A DNA stretch of 9,199 bases from positions 1 to 9,199 of the forward strand of contig JAISPN010000228.1 of NCBI GenBank assembly GCA_031274845.1, written 5' to 3'. Position numbers and translations under genes: made by a program. Position 1 is the stretch's first letter. Each line of letters starts with the position of its first letter. Shown piece after piece: positions 1-7,501 of the stretch. Below the pieces are notes generated by a model that was not told where the DNA came from, ran no database searches, and worked only from the letters and a program-made list of their open reading frames with translations. This DNA is from Acidobacteriaceae bacterium (lineage in GTDB: Bacteria; Acidobacteriota; Vicinamibacteria; Vicinamibacterales; CAVVIG01).

Positions 1-888
1 GATCGAAAGCGTCTTGTCGATGATCTTTGCCTCGATCGTGATCGAGCCGCCACGAGGCTGACGCGAGATGCCATGCTTTACGGCATTTTCCACGAGCGTC
101 TGAACGAGCAGTGGCGGAACTGTCAGTGGTAGGGCTGTCTCTTCGATCCGGCGCTCAACCTGTAGTTTCTCTTCGAAGCGTACGCCTTCGAGCTTCAAAT
201 ACTCGTTGACGACCACCAGTTCCTCGGCGAGCGGAACCACCCGTCGCCGATCGGAGGTCAACGCATAGCGCAGTAGATCGCTGAGCGCGGTAATCATGCC
301 GACGGCACGTTCGGGGTCCTGGACCACGAGCGCCCGGAGTGAGTTGAGACAGTTGAAGAGGAAGTGTGGATTGACTTGAGCCCGGAGAGCGTCGAGCTGC
401 GCTTCGCGCGCGAGCACCGTTAACTCCAATGCGATCCGTTCCCGTTTGCGTCGGACCTGCACCATGACATAGATGGAGAGCCATCCGCCAACGGCCCAGA
501 TAAATCCAAAGAACGTCCAGAAGAGCCCAACGGCCTCCATGCTGAGACGGCCGTTCATGGCGACGTCCACCACGCCCACCATTGCGGCGAGAATCGCGGC
601 CAGCAACGCGACCGCAATGATCGCGCGCGCGGCAAGCGGACGCCAACTGAGAGCCAGCCACCCGTGTCGGAGAATCCAGGCTCTCAATAGATGAGTGGCG
701 ACGGGACACACCACTGCGTTGAACAAGAGCATGCTGGCGACGACTGATGGTTGCCAACTCGGTGCAAACACCACGTAGGAGCCGGCGATGTACGTAGCGA
801 ATCCGATCCAGCCGCCGTACTGATAGATCCAGTACGTACGGCTGTTGGAGAGCGTCGCTTGTGGCTGGATGGTTCCTGTCTGGATCAT
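1..888 (-). CDS. LytS/YehU-type sensor histidine kinase, 3' end cut by window edge
   Basis: Integral-membrane sensor kinase (His_kinase family PF06580), expected to phosphorylate a LytTR-type response regulator. The visible 296 residues are open to the left edge. About four hydrophobic segments lie at residues 20-41, 48-67, 88-107 and 118-143, followed by a basic helix (RRKRER) and the phosphoacceptor motif QVNPHFLFNCLNSL, with H175 as the acceptor. The ATPase N-box LVENAVKHG (N268) is present; the glycine boxes that complete the ATP site lie beyond the edge. The ATG at 888 overlaps the stop of the amidohydrolase gene (ATGA) and no clear Shine-Dalgarno precedes it, so translational coupling is likely. 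The family assignment follows from the PHFLFN and N-box motifs. There is no recognisable separate ligand-binding domain, so any signal is probably sensed through the membrane segments. A LytTR regulator gene is expected just to the left but is not in view. Confidence 0.93.
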   Translation of the reverse strand, partial: MIQTGTIQPQATLSNSRTYWIYQYGGWIGFATYIAGSYVVFAPSWQPSVVASMLLFNAVVCPVATHLLRAWILRHGWLALSWRPLAARAIIAVALLAAILAAMVGVVDVAMNGRLSMEAVGLFWTFFGFIWAVGGWLSIYVMVQVRRKRERIALELTVLAREAQLDALRAQVNPHFLFNCLNSLRALVVQDPERAVGMITALSDLLRYALTSDRRRVVPLAEELVVVNEYLKLEGVRFEEKLQVERRIEETALPLTVPPLLVQTLVENAVKHGISRQPRGGSITIEAKIIDKTLSI

Positions 889-2579
889 GGATTCGGCTGG
901 GAAGTGTCCCACATCACAACACCGTTGACCATCGTCCAGAGCGGATGTCTGAGGGTATCGAGCCCTTCAAGCGGATTCTGTTGCAGCAGGATTACGTCGG
1001 CTTGGAAGCCTGGTGCCACGCGCCCCAACGTGGACGCGCGATTGAGGTAGGCCGCGTTGTTGACGGTGACGATGCGCAGGATCGTGTCTCGCCGCAGTCC
1101 TGCGCGTTCGAGTTCGGTCAACTCGTCATGCAGACCGGTTCCGTAAGGGACGAGTGGTGAGTCGGTGCCCGCCACCAACGGTACATCCGCCGCTGCAAGC
1201 TGCGCGATGATTCCGCGTGCGGTTTCGAGGGCACTGTTGGCCGCAGCGCCGCGGATCCGCTGTTGCCGAAGCGCGATCCGGTATTCACCAAACGTCGGAT
1301 CGATAAACGGCTTCTTCTCCTGTAGCACCTGCAGTAAGGAACCTGGCAATGTCCCGATGGAGGCCACGTGCTCGATGCCTGTTGCGCCACTCCGTGCCGC
1401 AGCCATCACATCGTCGACCGTTTCCGCATGCACGATTGAAGGCACGGCACGCTGATGGGCAAGATGCACTGCATCGGCGAGCAGATTCTCTGTGAGATGT
1501 GTGTGCGCACGGCCGATGGTTCCGTAGATCACTTTTATTGCGTCTGGTTGGTACTCGACGAGATCTGATTCGAGTGCTGCGATCATGGCGGCGCTGTTGC
1601 TCGCCTGAATTGCTCCTGGCGCGGCAAGCATGGCCGGCCAGATGGTTGATACCGGATGGCCTCCTGGCGAGGTGACCAATCGTGCGACCGTGAAGAGACG
1701 AGGTCCGGCAAGGCGTCCGGTCCGAAGTTCATCCCGGAGGCGGTACGAGAATGGTGCCGCTCCGCCAGTATCTCGGATGCTCGTCACGCCAGCCGCCAGG
1801 TACTGTTGCCGATGATCGACATACTGTCCGAATATTTCGCGCCCCGCGTAGCTCAAGGAGAAGCCATCGGCGGATGACACTGGTGTCTGGAGGTGTGTGT
1901 GGATGTCGATGAGCCCTGGCGCAAGGAACGCTCCATGGCCATCGAGCGTCTTCCCGTCCGGCGAGGCATTTGCTCTCGAAGCGTCCTCGATGCGGACGAT
2001 GAGTCCTTCGGCGATTTCCACGGTCTGCGGTTGCGGAGAGACTCCGGTTATCGGATCGACGACTCGCACGTTCGCGATCCGTGTAATGGGTGTCGCGGTT
2101 GTTGGTGGTTTGAAGGGATCGATAAGTAGTATTGCGGCGACCGGCGCGCTGATCGCGATGATGGCGACAACTCTTGCCACCCACTGCGTGGCTGATCGTA
2201 ATTGGCCCTGTCGATGCACCAGCCACTGAAGCGCGACCGTGTACCCGTAGAACCATGGCGCTGCGGAGAGGTACGTGCCCCACGTGCCTGCATTGCGTGG
2301 TGCGAAGTGAAATCCAAGCGACCAATACGCCACTGCCAAGCCTGCGAAATACAGTGGAATGGAGATGAAAAAGCCGAGGAGCACTCGGATCCAAGTGCGT
2401 GGCGAATGGCGTGACAGCCACCACCCCAAGGGCCACCAGTACGCGACGGCAAGGTAGAGATACCCTGCGAGCATCCAGAGCGGGTCGGCCATGTTTCGTG
2501 TCGTGAGGTACTCCGCGGTTCCAAACAGCGGAACGCCGGAGAGGCAGAGAACAAGAGAGATCCACAGGAATTCAGTCAT
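885..2579 (-). CDS. membrane-anchored amidohydrolase (five TM segments plus metal-dependent hydrolase domain)
   Basis: Protein of 564 residues. The C-terminal part (about 165-560) is an amidohydrolase-superfamily (PF01979) enzyme. All the expected metal and catalytic positions are visible: HxH in GLIDIHTHL (H227, H229), a candidate carboxylated lysine K349 in DAIKVIYG, H384 in SIVHAE, H404 in GIEHVASIG and D473 in AGTDSP. This set resembles the imidazolonepropionase/Xaa-Pro-dipeptidase-like branch, but the substrate cannot be read from sequence. The N-terminal part has about five hydrophobic segments (3-18, 34-55, 65-87, 104-122, 135-153). Positive loops (RHSPRTWIR and HRQGQLR) would be cytoplasmic, which puts the catalytic domain in the periplasm (inference). 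Start choice: the ATG at 2579 has TAGGG seven bases upstream. The in-frame GTG two codons earlier (2585) lies almost on top of that site, so it is less likely. The gene ends in a 4-bp overlap with the downstream kinase gene. Confidence 0.9.
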   Translation of the reverse strand: MTEFLWISLVLCLSGVPLFGTAEYLTTRNMADPLWMLAGYLYLAVAYWWPLGWWLSRHSPRTWIRVLLGFFISIPLYFAGLAVAYWSLGFHFAPRNAGTWGTYLSAAPWFYGYTVALQWLVHRQGQLRSATQWVARVVAIIAISAPVAAILLIDPFKPPTTATPITRIANVRVVDPITGVSPQPQTVEIAEGLIVRIEDASRANASPDGKTLDGHGAFLAPGLIDIHTHLQTPVSSADGFSLSYAGREIFGQYVDHRQQYLAAGVTSIRDTGGAAPFSYRLRDELRTGRLAGPRLFTVARLVTSPGGHPVSTIWPAMLAAPGAIQASNSAAMIAALESDLVEYQPDAIKVIYGTIGRAHTHLTENLLADAVHLAHQRAVPSIVHAETVDDVMAAARSGATGIEHVASIGTLPGSLLQVLQEKKPFIDPTFGEYRIALRQQRIRGAAANSALETARGIIAQLAAADVPLVAGTDSPLVPYGTGLHDELTELERAGLRRDTILRIVTVNNAAYLNRASTLGRVAPGFQADVILLQQNPLEGLDTLRHPLWTMVNGVVMWDTSQPNP

Positions 2580-2586
2580 AGCCACA

Positions 2587-2591
2587 CCCTA
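2587..2591 (-). promoter_or_regulatory. Shine-Dalgarno of the amidohydrolase gene
   Basis: On the minus strand TAGGG ends seven bases before the ATG at 2579. It is only one base from the alternative GTG at 2585, so it favours the ATG as start. Confidence 0.55.
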
Positions 2592-2620
2592 CCGTTCGAT
2601 TTACGTGCCTTGAATGCGAG

Positions 2621-2684
2621 AGTGATGAGCGGTTGGTGTCGATGACGAGCGGTTGGAATGACCGCTCAAGCGGATTGGAGTGAT
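2621..2684 (-). promoter_or_regulatory. candidate LytTR (BtsR/YehT-like) operator array
   Basis: The plus strand carries GAGCGGTTGG at 2627-2636 and again at 2647-2656, identical and exactly 20 bp apart (two helical turns). A degenerate copy, AGCGGATTGG, lies at 2669-2678, and an inverted core, ACCGCTCA, at 2661-2668. AGTGAT flanks the array at 2621-2626 and 2679-2684. On the minus strand the two perfect copies read ACCGCTCA (2633-2626) and ACCGCTCG (2653-2646), with a 12-bp spacer. From memory, E. coli YehT/BtsR binds direct repeats of ACC(G/A)CT(C/T)A with a spacer of about 13 bp. The proximal copy lies 46 bp upstream of the amidohydrolase ATG, about where an activator site beside a -35 element would be. 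The repeats are seen directly; the regulator identity is inferred from the linked LytS-type kinase. Confidence 0.65.
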
Positions 2685-2849
2685 CGTCCCTGCGTGAGTG
2701 AAGCATCCTGGATGTGAATCCCGAGAATCATGACGAACGACCTCCCCGTACGAAGAGCCGCCCGCATCGATCCGTCCGTCGCGCTTCGCGCCGAAGGCTG
2801 ACGCGCGGGCGCGGAACGGCGCACCTCACCTCACCATCACCTCGTCTCA

Positions 2850-2869
2850 CTGGGGCAGGCTTGTCCCAG
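2850..2869. repeat. inverted repeat / 8-bp hairpin with GGCT loop
   Basis: CTGGGGCA (2850-2857) pairs with TGTCCCAG (2862-2869) across a 4-base loop. Seven pairs are Watson-Crick and one is G-U. No T-run follows on either strand, so it is not a standard intrinsic terminator. It could be a protein-binding palindrome or part of a leader RNA for the plus-strand operon; the function is unknown. Confidence 0.4.
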
Positions 2870-2980
2870 AACGTTCTCGCATGGCCGTCGCACGAACGGC
2901 TGACATCAACGAACAACTGAAGGATCACGGAAATGTGCGCTCGGGGGCGTGGGTACCGTCTTTTAGATAGCGCGGCGGCC

Positions 2981-3060
2981 TTGAAGCGGTATAGATTAAT
3001 GACCTTTTTGGCGTTTCAGTACGAACGTTTATTGAATTCGATACATTAAATTTTCTTTTT
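2981..3060 (+). promoter_or_regulatory. AT-rich presumptive promoter region of the pump operon
   Basis: Base composition shifts sharply to AT just upstream of the adaptor gene, including TATAGATTAAT at 2990-3000 and ATACATTAAATTTTC at 3041-3055. Several -10-like hexamers exist (TAGATT 2992, TACATT 3042), but none has a well-spaced, convincing -35 partner, so I do not assign an exact promoter or start site. The position directly before a divergent operon supports promoter function. Confidence 0.45.
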
Positions 3061-3064
3061 GGAG
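3061..3064 (+). promoter_or_regulatory. Shine-Dalgarno of the adaptor gene
   Basis: GGAG lies four bases before the GTG at 3069. No ATG in this frame precedes the lipoprotein-type signal peptide, so this site fixes the GTG start. Confidence 0.6.
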
Positions 3065-3068
3065 CGTT

Positions 3069-4373
3069 GTGACCTACCGGCTTCTTGTGCTTGTTGTGTC
3101 GTTTTCATGCGTGGCCTGTCAGCGTGGCGCGAGTCCGGCTGGCGGCGGTAGTGGCCGCGGGCGTGGTGGAACGGCTCCGAACGTGACGACGGCGACGCTT
3201 GGTCGCATCTCGGTCGAACGGCGCGCCGATCTGTCTGGCACGCTCGTCTCGCCCGATCAGGCTAAGGTCAGCTCCGAAGCGGCTGGCGTGGTGCGCACGG
3301 TCCCGATCGAGTTGGGGAGCGAGGTGCGCGCCGGCGATGCGCTGGTGACGCTGGAGCCGCGGGAGTTGGCGCTCTCGCTCGATCAGGCAGACAGCGCGCT
3401 GGCGCAGGTCGAAGCGCAACTCGGGATAGAGAACCGGCAGCAGCAACCTCCGGACGACACGCAGATCGCCTCCGTGCGTCAGGCGTTAGCCAATCGTGAC
3501 GATGCGCGGGCCACCTACGATCGGGCCACCCAGTTGAATGGCCGCGGGTTGGTGTCCAAAGTGGATCTGGATGCCGCCGAGACGCGATTCAAGGTGATGG
3601 AAGCGTCCTATAGCGCGGCGATGGATAACATCCGCGTCCTCCGCGCGACGCTTCAGGCGCGCCGCGCCGCCTACGATCTCGCCCAGAAGAAACTAAACGA
3701 CGCGGTCATCAAAGCGCCCGTGGAGGGGGCGGTGGCCGAACGTCTCGTGCAGCCGGGCGAATTCATCCGCGAAAACACGCAAGTGGCGACCATCGTGCAA
3801 ATCAATCCGCTGAAGTTGCGCACGAGCATTCAGGAAAAGTTCGCCGCGGCCATTCACAAAGATCAGATCGTCGATTTCGAGGTCGAAGCCTTCCCGGGGC
3901 GCTCGTTCAAGGGGAAGGTGGCCTTCATCAGCCCGGCGGTCGATCAGACCACACGCACGTTTGCCATCGAGGTGTTGGTGGACAACCCGGACCGGCTGCT
4001 CAAACCCGGATTCTTCGCGAAGGGGAGCGTCGGCCTCAAGGTGGACGAGAACGTCATCGCGGCGCCTGACGATGCGGTGTCGACGCTGGCGGGTGTCTCG
4101 ACGGTGTACGTAATCGAGAACGGCAAAGCACGCCAGCAGGTCATCACGCTTGGCGCGCACCAGGACAAGCAGTGGGAAGTCGTCGACGGTTTGAAGGGCA
4201 ACGAAGTGCTGGCCACGTCGCAGCTCAATCAGTTGGCCACCGGCATGGCGGTCACGACGGGGGAGGGCGGTGCCGGCCGAGGACGCGGCGGCCGTGGCGA
4301 CGTGGCGGCACCGGGCGCTGACCCGGCCGCGCAGCCATCCACCAGCCAAGCACCCGCGGGAGACACGAAATGA
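3069..4373 (+). CDS. RND efflux membrane-fusion (periplasmic adaptor) lipoprotein
   Basis: Periplasmic adaptor (HlyD/AcrA-type, 434 residues) that links an inner-membrane RND pump to an outer-membrane channel. A short hydrophobic leader ends in the lipobox-like CVAC, so C17 is the likely lipidated residue; a Cys at position -3 is unusual. Next come a Gly/Arg-rich linker (24-34), the first lipoyl half (about 65-97), an alpha-helical hairpin (about 100-205, with a Gln/Pro/Asp turn-like stretch near 121-131), the second lipoyl half (KAPVEGAVAERLVQPGEF, 215-232), a beta-barrel (about 247-325, with FPGRSFKGKVAFISPAVD and LLKPGFFAKGSV), a membrane-proximal domain starting at AAPDDAV, and a low-complexity GRGRGGRG plus Ala/Pro/Ser tail (399-434). 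The start is GTG with GGAG four bases upstream. The gene overlaps the transporter gene by 4 bp (ATGA). Family assignment is firm; transported substrates are unknown. Confidence 0.95.
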   Translation: MTYRLLVLVVSFSCVACQRGASPAGGGSGRGRGGTAPNVTTATLGRISVERRADLSGTLVSPDQAKVSSEAAGVVRTVPIELGSEVRAGDALVTLEPRELALSLDQADSALAQVEAQLGIENRQQQPPDDTQIASVRQALANRDDARATYDRATQLNGRGLVSKVDLDAAETRFKVMEASYSAAMDNIRVLRATLQARRAAYDLAQKKLNDAVIKAPVEGAVAERLVQPGEFIRENTQVATIVQINPLKLRTSIQEKFAAAIHKDQIVDFEVEAFPGRSFKGKVAFISPAVDQTTRTFAIEVLVDNPDRLLKPGFFAKGSVGLKVDENVIAAPDDAVSTLAGVSTVYVIENGKARQQVITLGAHQDKQWEVVDGLKGNEVLATSQLNQLATGMAVTTGEGGAGRGRGGRGDVAAPGADPAAQPSTSQAPAGDTK

Positions 4374-7300
4374 TCCTCTCCGACGTCAGCGTCAGACGGC
4401 CCGTCTTTGCCGTCATGATGACGACCGCGCTCATCGTGTTGGGCGCGGTCTCGTACTTCTCGCTCGGCCTCGACCTGATGCCGAAGACCGACTCTCCGGT
4501 GGTGACGGTGAGCGTCAGCCTGCCGGGCGCCAGCGCCGAGGAAGTCGAAACACAGCTGACGAAGCGGATCGAGGAAGCGGTTAACACGATCAGCGGCATC
4601 GACGAGCTGAACGCGACGTCCAGTCAAGGTTCCTCGCGTGTCAGCATCGCCTTCTTCCTCGAGCGTGATATCGAGTCGGCGACGCAAGACGTCCGCGACA
4701 AGGTTGCCACCATCGTCGGTCAGTTCCCTCGCGATGCGCTAGCGCCGCAGATTCAGAAAATCGATCCCGACTCTGCGCCGGTGTTCAGCTTCGCGATGTT
4801 CGGTCCGCGCGCGCCGAAGGAACTGGCGCAGATTGCCGAGAAGCAGATCAAGCAGGGGCTCGAGACGTTGCCGGGCGTGGGCTCAGTCAGCTTGAGCGGC
4901 CAACGCAAGCGCGAGATTCAGTTGCTGCTGAACCCCGATCGGTTGAGCGCGTACGGGCTGACCGTCGATCAGGTCCGCGCCGCGGTGCAGCGTCAGAACG
5001 TCGAAGTGCCGGGTGGCAGCTTTGTGTCGGGGCCGGCAGAGGTCGCGCTCCGGACGATGGGGCGCATTCAGAACGTGGACGACTTCAACCGCATCGTCCT
5101 CACCTACAAGGACGGCGCGGCGATTACCTTTGCCGACATCGGTCGCGTGCAGGATTCGGTTGAAGAGGTGCGCGGCGCGACACGCATCGGCGTCGATGGC
5201 GTGGCGACGCCGGCCGTGTTGATTCAGGTGGTCAAGCAGTCTGGCAGCAACACCGTCGAGGTCGTCGATCGCATCAAGGCGAGGCTCGAACAGATTCAAG
5301 CGGCGCTGCCCCCCGACTTGACCATCATGACCGGCAGCGATCAGTCGATCTACATCAGGAAGTCGTTTGAAGAGATCCGGATGCACCTTCTCTTCGGCGG
5401 CCTCCTGGCGTGCGTGGTGGTGTACCTCTTCACCAGAAATTTCCGCGTGACGGTGATTGCTGGGCTCGCCGTGCCCGCGTCGCTCATCGGCACGTTCACG
5501 GTGATGAAGGCCTTCGGCTTCACGCTGAACAACATGACGATGCTGGCGCTCTCGCTTGCCACCGGCATCGTCATCGACGATGCCATCGTGGTGCTCGAAA
5601 ACATCTTCCGCTTTGTTGAAGAGAAGGGGATGTCGCCGAAGAAGGCCGCGGTGGAAGGCACGAAAGAGATCGGCCTAGCGGTGATGGCGACGACGCTCTC
5701 GCTGGTGGTCATCTTTGTGCCGGTCGCGTTCATGACGGGGCAGATCGGCCGCTACTTCTTCAGCTTTGGCATCACGTCGGCGGCGGCCATTCTGCTGTCG
5801 ATGTTCGTGTCGTTCACGTTGACGCCGGCGCTTGCCGCCTGGTGGCTTCGCCTCGACGACATCGTCGGCCAATCGGGCGAAGGTCAGACCGGGCACTCGA
5901 CCTCGAAGTCGAAGGGCTTTTACGCCTGGCTGGATCGCACCTACGGCGTGATGCTCGGGTGGGCGATGCGTCATCGCTTGGCGATGATGGTCATGGCCGC
6001 CGCGGTAACCGCGTCGGCGGTGTTCCTCTATCCCTATGTCGGACGCGAACTCGTGCCGGACGACGACCAGGGGGAGTTCAACATCAGCGTACGTCTGCCG
6101 CGTGGCACGAGTTATCCGCGGACCGAGGAGTACATCCAGCCGATTGAGAAAGAACTGCTGGCGCTGCCGGCGCTGCGCCGTGTTCGCGTTCAGGTCAACC
6201 CGGGGAGCGGCAGTTTCGGGATCAACATGGTGGATCTCGAAGAGCGGACGATTTCGCAGCAAGAGCTGATGGTGCGCGCGCGAACGTTGCTGCGCAAATA
6301 TCAAGGCGCACGGATCAGTGTGTCTGGCGGCACCGATATCTCTGGCGCAAGCAGTGGCGGACGCGGCGGCGGTGGCGGTGGGGGGAACCGGCTCCAGATT
6401 CTGATTCAGGGCGCCGATGTCGATGAACTCCAGCGCTACACCGTGGAGTTGATGGACAAGCTGCGCAGCGTGCGCGGTGTGGCCGATGTCGATTCGAGCT
6501 ATGAGCCGACGCAACCGGAACTGCGCGTCACCGTCGATCGCACACGCGCGGCCGATTTAGGCGTCAACATCGACACGCTGGCCACTGGCCTGCGCACGCT
6601 GGTGGGCGGCGAGGAAGTATCGGAGTTCAAGGATGGTGACGATCAGTTCGTGGTGCGTCTTCGTCTCGACGAGTCGTATCGATCGAATCCGGCCGGGATG
6701 GGCGATCTGCTGGTGCCCACAGCGACCGGGCGTACCGTTCGCGTGAGCGACGTGGCAATGCTGCGGAACGACAGCGGTCCGGCGTCGATCGACCGCTACA
6801 ACCGGCAGCGTCAGATCTCGGTGATCGCGAATATTCAGGGCGCGGCGTTTAGCGACGTGCTGGCGGCGGCGAGAGAGAAGGTCGACGACCTGCACTTAAA
6901 GCCAGGCTACAACGCGCTCTTCGGCGGCAGCGCCAAGGCGCTCGCGGAAGCGTCGGACAACTTCACGCTGGCCATCATCCTGGCGATCCTGTTCATCTAC
7001 ATGGTGCTGGCGTCGCAGTTCAACAGCTTCGTCCACCCGCTGACGATCATGACCGCGCTGCCGCTCAGTCTGCCGGCCGGTCTCCTGTCGCTGATGGCCT
7101 TTGGGATGACGATCAACGTCTACAGCGCCATCGGTCTGATGATGCTGTTTGGCATCGTGAAGAAAAACTCGATTCTGCAGGTGGACTACACGAACACGCT
7201 GCGGGAGCAAGGGCTCGATCGTCACGCCGCGATCATCACCGCCAACCACGTGCGTCTGCGTCCGATTCTGATGACGACGATCGCGATCATCGCCGGCATG

Positions 7301-7501
7301 ATTCCGATTGCGCTGGGCCGCGGCGCCGGGTCGGGATCGCGCGCGTCGATGGCGGTCACCATCATTGGCGGACAGGTGCTCTGTCTGCTACTGTCGCTGC
7401 TGGTCACGCCGGTCGTCTATTCGTACTTCGACGACCTGCGCGAGTGGAGCCCTGCCGCCTGGTTCGGGAAGATGGCGCCGAAGAAGAAGGTGGAGGTCTA
7501 G
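4370..7501 (+). CDS. RND multidrug-type efflux transporter (AcrB/HAE1 family)
   Basis: Inner-membrane proton-driven efflux pump, 1043 residues against about 1050 for AcrB, so it appears full-length. It opens with the usual N-terminus (VRRPVFAVMMTT), followed by a porter domain with AEEVETQLTKRIEEAV. TM4 carries the paired aspartates in GIVIDDAIVVLEN (D403, D404), equivalent to AcrB D407/D408. TM10 carries K932 in GIVKKNSIL, the counterpart of AcrB K940, so the proton-relay residues are intact. These features and the paired adaptor argue for the HAE1 drug/lipid branch and not heavy-metal CzcA. A run of nine Gly with one Arg (663-672) sits just before the strand GNRLQILIQ, matching by eye the loop near AcrB's F-loop and substrate cleft; this tract is longer than I expect for the family. 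The start overlaps the adaptor stop, with GGGAG seven bases upstream. Substrate is not predictable, and no outer-membrane factor lies within the window. Confidence 0.96.
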   Translation: MILSDVSVRRPVFAVMMTTALIVLGAVSYFSLGLDLMPKTDSPVVTVSVSLPGASAEEVETQLTKRIEEAVNTISGIDELNATSSQGSSRVSIAFFLERDIESATQDVRDKVATIVGQFPRDALAPQIQKIDPDSAPVFSFAMFGPRAPKELAQIAEKQIKQGLETLPGVGSVSLSGQRKREIQLLLNPDRLSAYGLTVDQVRAAVQRQNVEVPGGSFVSGPAEVALRTMGRIQNVDDFNRIVLTYKDGAAITFADIGRVQDSVEEVRGATRIGVDGVATPAVLIQVVKQSGSNTVEVVDRIKARLEQIQAALPPDLTIMTGSDQSIYIRKSFEEIRMHLLFGGLLACVVVYLFTRNFRVTVIAGLAVPASLIGTFTVMKAFGFTLNNMTMLALSLATGIVIDDAIVVLENIFRFVEEKGMSPKKAAVEGTKEIGLAVMATTLSLVVIFVPVAFMTGQIGRYFFSFGITSAAAILLSMFVSFTLTPALAAWWLRLDDIVGQSGEGQTGHSTSKSKGFYAWLDRTYGVMLGWAMRHRLAMMVMAAAVTASAVFLYPYVGRELVPDDDQGEFNISVRLPRGTSYPRTEEYIQPIEKELLALPALRRVRVQVNPGSGSFGINMVDLEERTISQQELMVRARTLLRKYQGARISVSGGTDISGASSGGRGGGGGGGNRLQILIQGADVDELQRYTVELMDKLRSVRGVADVDSSYEPTQPELRVTVDRTRAADLGVNIDTLATGLRTLVGGEEVSEFKDGDDQFVVRLRLDESYRSNPAGMGDLLVPTATGRTVRVSDVAMLRNDSGPASIDRYNRQRQISVIANIQGAAFSDVLAAAREKVDDLHLKPGYNALFGGSAKALAEASDNFTLAIILAILFIYMVLASQFNSFVHPLTIMTALPLSLPAGLLSLMAFGMTINVYSAIGLMMLFGIVKKNSILQVDYTNTLREQGLDRHAAIITANHVRLRPILMTTIAIIAGMIPIALGRGAGSGSRASMAVTIIGGQVLCLLLSLLVTPVVYSYFDDLREWSPAAWFGKMAPKKKVEV

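Larger units (their letters stand above)
2586..3068. other. divergent intergenic region with no convincing gene
   Basis: About 480 bases lie between the two divergent units. The left part holds the repeat array at 2621-2684. The middle (about 2700-2940) is GC-rich with a perfect-context hairpin at 2850-2869 and no convincing coding region; a short open frame at 2714-2920 has a low-complexity Arg/Ser/Pro product and no ribosome-binding site. The right part (about 2981-3060) becomes strongly AT-rich just before the pump operon. I see no transfer RNA, no riboswitch that I recognise and no U-tract terminator. Confidence 0.7.

Noticed and set aside
155..757. Minus-strand 200-codon open frame overlapping the kinase.
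   Set aside because: It is an out-of-frame shadow. The kinase frame through the same DNA carries PHFLFN and the ATPase N-box.
2583..2585. GTG as an alternative start for the amidohydrolase, two codons earlier.
   Set aside because: It is only one base from the TAGGG site; the ATG at 2579 has normal seven-base spacing.
2781..2791. GCGC-TTC-GCGC inverted repeat considered as a terminator.
   Set aside because: The stem is only four base pairs with no T-run, and no gene ends nearby.
2714..2920. Short plus-strand open frame of 68 codons in the intergenic region.
   Set aside because: The product is a low-complexity Arg/Ser/Pro-rich sequence with no ribosome-binding site and no family resemblance. 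GC-rich DNA produces such frames by chance.
5675..6514. Minus-strand 279-codon open frame opposite the pump gene.
   Set aside because: The His/Arg-rich translation is typical of an antisense shadow, and the plus frame is an uninterrupted AcrB-type pump.
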